NCBI GenBank assembly: GCA_017456555.1
Contig: JAFTJF010000001.1
Location: 62,001 to 126,000 of the forward strand
Origin: Clostridia bacterium
Lineage (GTDB): Bacteria > Bacillota > Clostridia > TANB77 > CAG-508
DNA length: 64,000 bases
Direction: 5' to 3'
The notes beneath the pieces were generated by a model that had not been told where the DNA came from, did not search any database, and worked only from the letters and a program-made list of their open reading frames with translations. Position numbers and translations under genes: made by a program. Shown here one piece after another: positions 9,740-20,123 of this stretch; within the stretch, counting starts at the first letter, position 1, and each line of letters begins with the position of its first letter.

Positions 9740-10444
9740 CTAAATTTCTGCTAAAACTGTTAATAACATTCCAAGCCCTGTAACAAAGAAACTTGCTCCA
9801 AAAATATAAATTAACATTCTTGATGCTTTTGATGCTTCAAAATAAACATCTTCTGGATTTTTTTCGTTTACTTTTAAATCAACTTTTGTTCCAATTGTTT
9901 CTGGCTTTGTTCTTGAAAATTGTTTTCTAGTTACTTTATAAACTTCATCACCAATTGTAAAAGAATATACTGGTGCATATGCAGTTTCACCATCACTTAA
10001 AATTGCTGTTTTAAAATCTACAACTTCTGCTTTTACTACTTTTTTGCATCTTCTTTCTGCCATATTTTCTAAAACTCCAGGAACAATGCACATTGCAATT
10101 CCTATTAATAATATAGCAACTGTTGCAAATATTGGGAAAATATTATCAGGAGCACTTACATTCCAAAATAAATGTCCCCACTCATTTAATGCTGGAATTA
10201 TAATGCATCCAACACCTGTTACAGTTAAGATTCCTCCAGTTGCTTGTTTTCTATTCATTGCTATAATTCCCATTATTAAAAATAGTTGTCCAAAAGTCAT
10301 TATAGCAAAAGTTACTTGGTTTAATCCTGAAAAATACATCATTAAACCAACTGAGGCTACTGCCCAGATAATACAAGCCCATGATATTACAGTATCATGA
10401 AATGTAAAGTTTTGATTTTTCTTTTCTTTTGTTTCTTCGTTCAT
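9740..10444 (-). CDS. Membrane protein with DUF3592-like domain
   Basis: 234 residues. Four hydrophobic helices lie in the first 125 residues. A soluble beta-rich segment follows (KAEVVDFKT, YAPVYSFTIGDEVY, IGTKVDLKVNEKNPEDVYFE) that looks like DUF3592, and a last helix closes the protein. DUF3592 proteins are widespread membrane proteins without a known biochemical role. Gene spacing suggests it is read with ligA (upstream) and the small gene before ruvB. Confidence 0.6.
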   Translation of the reverse strand: MNEETKEKKNQNFTFHDTVISWACIIWAVASVGLMMYFSGLNQVTFAIMTFGQLFLIMGIIAMNRKQATGGILTVTGVGCIIIPALNEWGHLFWNVSAPDNIFPIFATVAILLIGIAMCIVPGVLENMAERRCKKVVKAEVVDFKTAILSDGETAYAPVYSFTIGDEVYKVTRKQFSRTKPETIGTKVDLKVNEKNPEDVYFEASKASRMLIYIFGASFFVTGLGMLLTVLAEI

Positions 10445-10468
10445 TTTTTTCTCTCCTTATTTTTAAAT

Positions 10469-13247
<2,779 letters not shown>

Positions 13248-13248
<1 letters not shown>

Positions 13249-13901
13249 TATTCTTTATCCTTAAATAAATCTTTTCCACCTTTTAAGTAATCATATCCTG
13301 AGAATATTGTTGCAACTACAGAAACTAACATAAGTATTGATGTTACGCTATTGAATACTAATTCTGGAGTTGTCATATAAACTTGAAAACTACTAGCCAT
13401 TGCTTGAGCTTGATCTGTTGTTGCTCTTACAAAATCAAAGAAATTAAATTTGTCTGCAAAAACTAAAATTATTGCAATCATTTGTGTTACTGTTTTTAAT
13501 TTTCCCCAAATTGAAGCTGCAATTACTTTTCCACCTTTTTCTACAGCAATTAATCTATATCCTGATACTAAAAATTCTCTAGCTAAAACAATTACTGGAA
13601 TCCAACCAGGAATTTTTCCATATTCTACTAGCATCACTAGAGCAGACAAAACCAAAATCTTATCTGCTAAAGGATCTAAAAATTTTCCAAATGTTGTAAC
13701 TTGATTTCTTGAACGAGCTATATATCCGTCTAATTTATCTGTTATTGATGCGATTATGAAAATTAAATTCATTATCCAATATGCTGTTGGTATTCCTAGC
13801 CATTCTCCTGTTATTACTCCTAGAGTTCCTAAATATCCAATTACAACAAATATTGGAACTAATATCATTCTAAAAACTGTTAATTTGTTTGCTAAATTCA
13901 T
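13248..13901 (-). CDS. pgsA: CDP-diacylglycerol--glycerol-3-phosphate 3-phosphatidyltransferase
   Basis: Makes phosphatidylglycerol phosphate from CDP-diacylglycerol and glycerol 3-phosphate at the membrane. The 217-residue protein has the CDP-alcohol phosphotransferase signature D-G-x2-A-R-x8-G-x3-D-x3-D (DGYIAR through DPLAD, about residues 58-81), whose aspartates bind the catalytic metals, plus several hydrophobic helices. It lies between the UPF0182 gene and the coupled DUF2207-module gene. Confidence 0.93.
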
Positions 13902-13940
13902 TTTAATATCTCCTTTTTTCTTTTTATTTAAAAGTAAATC

Positions 13941-16865
13941 TTAGTGAGTATTTTTTACTTCATTTGTATTTTTTGATTTTGCAGTATTACTTGCTACTGA
14001 ATTGTCTATTTCATTTTCTACTACATTTTCTTCTGATACAGCATTTTCGTTTTCCTCTGCAATCTTATCATTTTCTTCTGTTTGTTTTTCTAAAAGTAAT
14101 CTTTCTTGTTCCGCTTCTCTTTCTAATTCATTTTTTCTAGCTGTTTCTAGTTGATTTATTCTAGCTTGTAATGTTGAGATATCTTTACCTATCATTTCAA
14201 AATCACTAGCATCTAGAGATTCTTTTAAATTGTTATTTGCTTTAATTACAGAATCTACTAAAGCACTAATATCTTCTATATCAACAAATTCTAAGTCAAC
14301 TGCATAATCGTTAAATAAGTTTGATATTGCTTTATCTAAACTATCACCAATTGCAACAATATTTCCAGAAGCAACTATAACTTTTTTAAGCACTGGAATT
14401 TGGCTATCATCATTTAACATTACTTGATATATTGGTTCTACATATAATAATGTATTATCAATTGGAACTATAATCATATCTTTAATTAATCTTGTTCCAC
14501 TTGTGTTAATATCTTCTAATTGCTTTGTTATTGCAACATCTTGTTCAATTTGATTGTTAAGTTGCATTATTCCTGCAACATTGCTTTCTGAATTAAATTT
14601 ATATAATGATAAATTTAATTTTCCGTTTTTTACTGTTCCTACTAAATATGAAGTTATATTTTGTTTTCCATATTTATTATAAGTTAAGAATAATCCTAAT
14701 TTAGAACCATTTGTATCTACTGTTTTTAACATTGTATAATATGGTTCCATCTCAACACCAACTACTGTTGATTTTGTTTGAGATGCTTTTTGTGTTATTT
14801 GCCAAATATCATCAGCTCTATATAAAGTATCTTCACTTATATCATGATATTTGTTTATCATATCTGCTTGAATATCATATAAGAATTTTGGATATACCAA
14901 ATGTCCTTTAATATCTTCTGGTAATTCTTCTTCAATAAATAAATCTGGATAAATATTTCTATATGTCATTATTACAGGATCTGTATTGTCTGTAATATAG
15001 AATTTTGTTGTTCCATCATATGCATCAATTAAAACTTTTACAGAATTTCTTATATAATTTAATTTTTCTTTATATCCTTTTATATCAATTGTTGTTGTTT
15101 GTGAATATGGATATGCATTTGATCTTGTATAACCATCTAATACCCAAACAAGTCTACCTTCATCTGTTATTACAAGATATGGATTTTCATCATATAATAC
15201 ATCTGGTAAAATTTTCTTAGCTCTTTCTATTATATTTCTGTTATTTATTATTTTTGTTTCTTCTGTTATGTCTGATGATAATAACAATTTAAAGTTTCTT
15301 TCACTTATTGCTAAAACAAATCTATCTAAAAATCCTAATTTTAATCCTGCTTTTCCGCTATAAATATTTTCTTCATTTTTTGAAGCTGTTATTGGATAAT
15401 CATATTCTTTTCCAAATTCTGTATTTGTCATTATTGTACTATTTGTTTCTAATCCAAAATAAATTCTAGGTTCTTTAATGTTTAATTTTTCTTGACTTGT
15501 GAAATCAGATAAAATATATTCTGCATAACCATCTGAATCACCATCTACTGCTGAACTTGCAACTACTGAATAGCCATGAGTATATTTTAAAGTTCTATTA
15601 TTATAACTAATTGTAGAATCATTTAAAATTTCTCTTGGAGTTATGTACATTAATTTATCTTTTCCATCAACTTTATAATTTGCTAAGAATGTATTTTCAT
15701 AGTTGTAATAAACACTATTTTCTTGATGTTCTGCAACAGCATTTAATGTTACATCTTCTGTAATTAATGGAATGTTGTTAATTACATCTTCATATTTTGA
15801 AACTTGTTCTGCTGTTATTGCAGAATATGAATTTATATTTTGTTGATCTATATCGATTCCATAAGCTGTTTTAGTATTTCTAATGTTATAACCAATATAT
15901 TCTTTTTCGTTATCTAACTCGTTGTTTCCAACATGAATTGTTTGGAAATAAATCATTACAACAAACATACAGAATAAATATGCTGGTACTATTAATACAG
16001 AAATTACTGATTGTTTAAAACTTTGTTTTTTAATATATATTAATAATCTAATTACAGCTATTGCCACAACAAATGTTAATATTCTATATCCCCAAAGTTT
16101 TATAGTTACATCTGTTTTTCCCGCTCCTACAAGAGATGTTTCAGCTTCATCTAATATTGTAAGCATATTTCCTGTTAAAATATTTTGTGAGCCCACAAAA
16201 ATGTATATACAGAAAACAATTGCAAGCAATACTAGAATAAACACTTCTTGTTTTATAAAAGTATTTTTCTTTAGAGTTTCTACATCTACTCCATCCAAAA
16301 ATGTATTTAATGTTATTACATAATAAAGTGCTGTATAAATAATTGCTACTAAAAATACTTCCATTAAGAAAATTAATGAAGTTTGAATAAAAGGAAGTGA
16401 AAACATATAGTAACCAATATCTGCTCCAAAAATTGGATCACTTTGTCCAAACAATGCTGCATTTGTTATTATTGCTAATTTATCTGTTAACATTGTTGAT
16501 GCAACAGCTCCACCTATTAAACCTATAATTAAACTTAAGCTCTTATTTGGAAGTTTTGCTGGCATTTCTTTTTTCTCGTCTTCAAAGAATTTTTTCAATC
16601 CTCTTTTTATAAATTTATTTAAAATGTATATAAAGAAATATATTAGAACAAATGATACTCCAAACACTGTATATTTATTTCTTATTTTTTGTTCAAATAC
16701 ATTTAAATATTCTTCACCAATTCCTAAGACATTTAAATATTCTGCTCTTAAAGAAATAGCAGTAACAAATCCAAAAACAATTAAAGCTGCTAAAACTACT
16801 ACTATTTTTATTGAAATTTTTCTTTTTTCTTTAGTTTTTACTTCTGCTTTTTTTGCTTCTCCCAT
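13941..16865 (-). CDS. UPF0182 family integral membrane protein
   Basis: 974 residues. About eight hydrophobic helices in the first 320 residues are followed by a very large extracytoplasmic part containing family-like segments such as GWGRI-type and DGYTRSNAYPYSQ and the GTRLIKDMIIVPIDNTLLYVEP block (about residues 795-815). The last 60 residues are rich in Glu and Asn and look disordered. UPF0182 proteins are large membrane proteins in Gram-positives and cyanobacteria with no proven biochemical function. It sits directly after ftsY (18-base gap) and before pgsA, so it may be expressed with membrane-biogenesis genes. Confidence 0.88.
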   Translation of the reverse strand: MGEAKKAEVKTKEKRKISIKIVVVLAALIVFGFVTAISLRAEYLNVLGIGEEYLNVFEQKIRNKYTVFGVSFVLIYFFIYILNKFIKRGLKKFFEDEKKEMPAKLPNKSLSLIIGLIGGAVASTMLTDKLAIITNAALFGQSDPIFGADIGYYMFSLPFIQTSLIFLMEVFLVAIIYTALYYVITLNTFLDGVDVETLKKNTFIKQEVFILVLLAIVFCIYIFVGSQNILTGNMLTILDEAETSLVGAGKTDVTIKLWGYRILTFVVAIAVIRLLIYIKKQSFKQSVISVLIVPAYLFCMFVVMIYFQTIHVGNNELDNEKEYIGYNIRNTKTAYGIDIDQQNINSYSAITAEQVSKYEDVINNIPLITEDVTLNAVAEHQENSVYYNYENTFLANYKVDGKDKLMYITPREILNDSTISYNNRTLKYTHGYSVVASSAVDGDSDGYAEYILSDFTSQEKLNIKEPRIYFGLETNSTIMTNTEFGKEYDYPITASKNEENIYSGKAGLKLGFLDRFVLAISERNFKLLLSSDITEETKIINNRNIIERAKKILPDVLYDENPYLVITDEGRLVWVLDGYTRSNAYPYSQTTTIDIKGYKEKLNYIRNSVKVLIDAYDGTTKFYITDNTDPVIMTYRNIYPDLFIEEELPEDIKGHLVYPKFLYDIQADMINKYHDISEDTLYRADDIWQITQKASQTKSTVVGVEMEPYYTMLKTVDTNGSKLGLFLTYNKYGKQNITSYLVGTVKNGKLNLSLYKFNSESNVAGIMQLNNQIEQDVAITKQLEDINTSGTRLIKDMIIVPIDNTLLYVEPIYQVMLNDDSQIPVLKKVIVASGNIVAIGDSLDKAISNLFNDYAVDLEFVDIEDISALVDSVIKANNNLKESLDASDFEMIGKDISTLQARINQLETARKNELEREAEQERLLLEKQTEENDKIAEENENAVSEENVVENEIDNSVASNTAKSKNTNEVKNTH

Positions 16866-16883
16866 TTTTTCATACCCTTTCTC

Positions 16884-17789
16884 TTATATAATAGCATTTA
16901 AAAATTCTTCGCTATTGAATACTTGCATATCATCAATTTGTTCTCCAACACCAATAAATTTCACTGGTATTTTGTTTTCAGATACAATTCCAAGTACAAC
17001 TCCGCCTTTTGCTGTTCCATCTAATTTTGTTAAAACTAATCCTGTTATATCTGTTGTTTCTTTAAAAGCTTTTACTTGTGATATTGCATTTTGTCCTGTT
17101 TCAGCATCTAATACAAGTAAAACTTCTCTACTTGAATCCGTCATTTCTTTTTCTATTACTTTGTTTATTTTAAAAAGCTCGTCCATTAAATATTTTTTAT
17201 TGTGTAATCTTCCAGCAGTATCTACAATTAATACATCTGCCCCAATATCTTTAGTTTTTTGAATTGCATCATATACAACTGATGCAGGGTCTGAACCTTC
17301 TTCTTTTTTTACAATTGTACTTCCTGAACGTTGAGCCCATATTTCAAGTTGTTCTACCGCTGCTGCTCTAAAGGTATCTGCTGCTGCAACAACAACTTTT
17401 TTTCCTTGTTTTACTAAATTATTTGCTATTTTTCCAATAGAAGTTGTTTTTCCAACACCATTAACTCCTATTACTAAAATTACAGATGGTTTTGTTTCTA
17501 AATTTAATTTTGGTTCTGCAATTTCCAAAATTTCTTTCATTATTTCTTTTAACGCTTTTTTTACATCTTCTTCATCTTCTATTTTTTCTTTTTTTATTTT
17601 ATTTCTTAATTCATCTATTATTTTTACAGAAGTTTCCATACCAATATCTGACATTACTAAAACTTCTTCTAATTCTTCTAATAATTCTTCATCAACTTTT
17701 CTAAAAACACTAAATACATTATTGATTTTTTCATCTATTGATGTTCTTGTTTTTCCTAAACCTTGTTTTAATTTGTCGAAAAATCCCAT
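16884..17789 (-). CDS. ftsY: Signal recognition particle receptor FtsY
   Basis: GTPase receptor that docks SRP-bound ribosomes at the membrane. The 301-residue protein is the NG core: N-domain helices, then G1 GVNGVGKTTSIGK (about residues 109-121), an AADTFRAAAVEQL insertion-box segment, DTAGRLHNK and TKLDGTAKGG. The acidic A-domain of enterobacterial FtsY is absent, as in many Gram-positives. First gene after a promoter at 17818-17846, with AAGGAGGA before the ATG. Confidence 0.96.
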   Translation of the reverse strand: MGFFDKLKQGLGKTRTSIDEKINNVFSVFRKVDEELLEELEEVLVMSDIGMETSVKIIDELRNKIKKEKIEDEEDVKKALKEIMKEILEIAEPKLNLETKPSVILVIGVNGVGKTTSIGKIANNLVKQGKKVVVAAADTFRAAAVEQLEIWAQRSGSTIVKKEEGSDPASVVYDAIQKTKDIGADVLIVDTAGRLHNKKYLMDELFKINKVIEKEMTDSSREVLLVLDAETGQNAISQVKAFKETTDITGLVLTKLDGTAKGGVVLGIVSENKIPVKFIGVGEQIDDMQVFNSEEFLNAII

Positions 17790-17817
17790 AATTCCTCCTT
17801 TTAATATACACCTTTAT

Positions 17818-17846
17818 TTTATATCATTAAAACTATAAAAAATCAA
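17818..17846 (-). promoter_or_regulatory. Promoter of ftsY
   Basis: TTGATT (17841-17846) and TATAAA (17818-17823) separated by 17 bases, about 30 bases before the ftsY start. Confidence 0.5.
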
Positions 17847-17888
17847 TAGTAAATCAAGCTTTTTAAAGGTTTTTAAAACAAAAGAAAA

Positions 17889-17915
17889 CTGCCTTCTGGA
17901 TGTTCCAGAAGGCAG
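17889..17915 (-). terminator. Terminator of the alpha/beta hydrolase gene
   Basis: A GC-rich perfect 12-bp stem (17889-17900 with 17904-17915) with a 3-base loop, followed on the minus strand by TTTTCTTTT. It is more GC-rich than the other hairpins here, like the gene it serves. Confidence 0.88.
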
Positions 17916-17943
17916 CTGTCCTAATATTCAGTTTGTAGGTTTT

Positions 17944-18861
17944 TTAGTGTTCTTTCATCCACATATAGATATCAGATATAACAACTTCTTTGTTGTTGTC
18001 ATGAAAAATATCATGTCTGGAATTAGGATAAATCTCAAAGTCGACATCAGGATTGCAATCCATGAATGTTTTTACAACTTTTTTGACTCCCTTAACGAAC
18101 TCTCCCACAGGGTCATCCTCTCCTGTCAAAAACAGAATCGGAACTTTCTTGCTGTTTTCGATAGCAGACTTTCGATTCACTCGAGCCATTCCACCCAGTA
18201 AGTCCATAAACATGCCAGGGGTAATAAACTTATTGGTCATCGGATCATCAATATAGCTTTTAATGCCGTCTGCATTACTGCAAAGCCAGTCATATTCTGT
18301 CTGGCACGGCTTAAAATACTTATTGTAGTTTCCAAAGGCCAAATCATTAACCTTTTGAGAAACATTGTCTGCTCCGCATTTTTTTGCTTCACCAGCAACC
18401 ACCTTTTTTACAAGGTTCGCCATAAAAGGCGCCAGGTTTCCTGTTCCCGCCAAAATTGCTCCTTCCACCTGAAGTTCATTTGCGCGCTCAGCCATAGCTG
18501 TACGAACGACAAAACTTCCCATGGAAAATCCAAGCACATAGCAAGGAATCTCCGGATATTTCTCCTTAACCATTCGGTTGAGAGAAATCAAGTCTTCCAC
18601 AAGGTTGTCCCATCCGTTTTCTCCGAAGTACATCGGCTTCTGATCAGGTCCAACAGATTTTCCATGGCCAATAAAGTCGATTGCAAAAACAGAGATGCCT
18701 TTGGCATTTAACTTTTCTGCAAGTTCTTTATATCGTCTAGCATGTCCTCCAATACCATGAGCGATCATCAGTGTTTTACTGACTTCGCCTTCAGGCATGT
18801 ATTCCATGTAGTGGATATCTGTTTTTTGGTTTGCTGACGGAAAAAAATTACTTACTATCAT
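17944..18861 (-). CDS. Alpha/beta hydrolase, monoacylglycerol-lipase/S33-like
   Basis: 305 residues with the serine hydrolase set: oxyanion segment AHGIGGHARRY (about residues 34-44), nucleophile elbow GFSMGS (about 112-117), acid in TGEDDPVGE and the histidine in NSRHDIFHD near the end. Segments such as IDFIGHGKS match bacterial monoacylglycerol lipases and lysophospholipases; the ester substrate is inferred. By eye the gene is about 45% GC with many C/G-ending codons, against about 25-30% for neighbours. It has its own promoter and terminator, so it looks like a recently acquired single-gene unit. ATG after GAGGAGG. Confidence 0.88.
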   Translation of the reverse strand: MIVSNFFPSANQKTDIHYMEYMPEGEVSKTLMIAHGIGGHARRYKELAEKLNAKGISVFAIDFIGHGKSVGPDQKPMYFGENGWDNLVEDLISLNRMVKEKYPEIPCYVLGFSMGSFVVRTAMAERANELQVEGAILAGTGNLAPFMANLVKKVVAGEAKKCGADNVSQKVNDLAFGNYNKYFKPCQTEYDWLCSNADGIKSYIDDPMTNKFITPGMFMDLLGGMARVNRKSAIENSKKVPILFLTGEDDPVGEFVKGVKKVVKTFMDCNPDVDFEIYPNSRHDIFHDNNKEVVISDIYMWMKEH

Positions 18862-18904
18862 GTTATTCCTCCTCGTTACAGGTTTATATTGCTATAGGAC
18901 AAAA

Positions 18905-18955
18905 ATCATGCTTCATTTTTATGTTACGCATGATATATAAGGTATAAAATTACCT
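18905..18955. promoter_or_regulatory. Two inverted repeats in the hydrolase leader
   Basis: ATCATGC (18905-18911) is repeated inverted as GCATGAT (18928-18934), and AGGTA...TACCT arms lie at 18940-18955, just inside the predicted transcript start. They could be operators or leader hairpins. No regulator gene is adjacent. Confidence 0.35.
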
Positions 18956-18965
18956 CTTAATATTA

Positions 18966-18995
18966 ATTATATCATTTGCAATTATTTCAAGTCAA
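18966..18995 (-). promoter_or_regulatory. Promoter of the alpha/beta hydrolase gene
   Basis: TTGACT (18990-18995) and TATAAT (18966-18971), spacing 18. Two copies of TTGCAAAT flank the -35 region (near 18976 and 18996). Confidence 0.65.
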
Positions 18996-19035
18996 TTTGC
19001 AACTAATTTTTATTTATCATATATCATTAAAGTAA

Positions 19036-19079
19036 AAAAGATAAATTCAAAATAAGTCATTATTTCAAATTTATCTTTT
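19036..19079 (-). terminator. Terminator of the transglutaminase-like gene
   Basis: A long hairpin (19036-19055 with 19060-19079, two mismatches in the stem) followed on the minus strand by a run of six Ts, directly after the stop of the 19087-20112 gene. Confidence 0.75.
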
Positions 19080-19086
19080 ATAATTT

Positions 19087-20112
19087 TTATTTTAAAAATA
19101 TGTCATCCCCATATTGTTCTTTATTTTCATTTGCCTTTCTTAATACGATATATGGTTTTGATTTTAATTTTTTTACTAATCCCTCTCTATCAACTTTTTC
19201 TAATGACGTACCTTCTTCATAAGCATAATATTGACAATCATTATCACCTCTTTTAAAGCAATAACAAACTAACTTTTCAACATTTCCAACTTTGTGATTT
19301 TCATAAGGTTCTGCACACAATAAGAAAAAACTTAATTTTTTTCTTTCTTCTTCAGAGAAAAATCTTTTATATAAAATACCTAATAGCTTTGAGCCTTCAT
19401 GTCCTCCCATCGTTTCTAATCTCATAAAATGTTTAATTAAATCTAGTTTATATCCAATTAAATTCTCTTCTCTATATTCTTCTCCATTATATACACTTTT
19501 TACATATTCTTTCATTTTTTCTGGATTATTTAACTCATCTTTTATCATTTCTAAAAAAGCTTCTGTATAAGCTTTTTCATTTTCTGATAATCGAGTAGTA
19601 TAACCAATTTTGTCATCAGCTTCTTTTATTTCTTCTTCAGAAATCACTGCTTTTATTCCATTTTCTGAATTAGTTCCAAAATTCCATGTTTGTAATCCCA
19701 TTTGAATATATGGCAAATCGTAAATCATGTCAGCAATAAATTCTCTTCCGTCTGCAAGCTCTATAACTGTATATTTATGTGGCATATTATAATCTTTATC
19801 TGCTTTTATATCTGTTTTAGTTCCTGCAACTATTCCTACTCTTCTTAAAGCTTCTTCATAAATTTCAGACATTTGAACACAAATCCAATTGTTAGTTTCA
19901 ATATTATCAAAATCAACCGGTTTGAAATATATGTCTTCCTGTTTTAAATCGAAAAAAGTTATATAATTCATATTAAATCTAAACAATTTTCCAAGTTCAA
20001 TATATAAATATCTAGCTTTTTCGAATTCAGATAAACCATCTTCACCAAATTTTTGATGCATTTTATTAATTATTTTATCTAAATCTATTTTTTTCTCAAC
20101 AGAATTTTCCAT
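19087..20112 (-). CDS. Transglutaminase-like (papain-fold) protein, unknown substrate
   Basis: 341 residues. The middle holds a plausible Cys-His-Asp triad in transglutaminase order: NWICVQMSEIYEEALRRVGI (Cys about residue 83), HKYTVIEL (His about 122) and EFIADMIYD (Asp about 137). An uncharacterised mostly helical region of about 190 residues follows, containing an unusual CYCFKRGDNDCQYYAY segment. There is no signal peptide, so it probably acts in the cytosol. Located 11 bases after mutS on the same strand, with an AAAGGA site before the ATG. The triad is inferred by eye. Confidence 0.55.
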   Translation of the reverse strand: MENSVEKKIDLDKIINKMHQKFGEDGLSEFEKARYLYIELGKLFRFNMNYITFFDLKQEDIYFKPVDFDNIETNNWICVQMSEIYEEALRRVGIVAGTKTDIKADKDYNMPHKYTVIELADGREFIADMIYDLPYIQMGLQTWNFGTNSENGIKAVISEEEIKEADDKIGYTTRLSENEKAYTEAFLEMIKDELNNPEKMKEYVKSVYNGEEYREENLIGYKLDLIKHFMRLETMGGHEGSKLLGILYKRFFSEEERKKLSFFLLCAEPYENHKVGNVEKLVCYCFKRGDNDCQYYAYEEGTSLEKVDREGLVKKLKSKPYIVLRKANENKEQYGDDIFLK

Positions 20113-20123
20113 TTTTTTCCTTT

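Noticed and set aside
17881-18995. Insertion sequence or integrative element carrying the GC-rich hydrolase
   Set aside because: No transposase or integrase and no flanking direct repeats were seen; acquisition is suggested by composition only.
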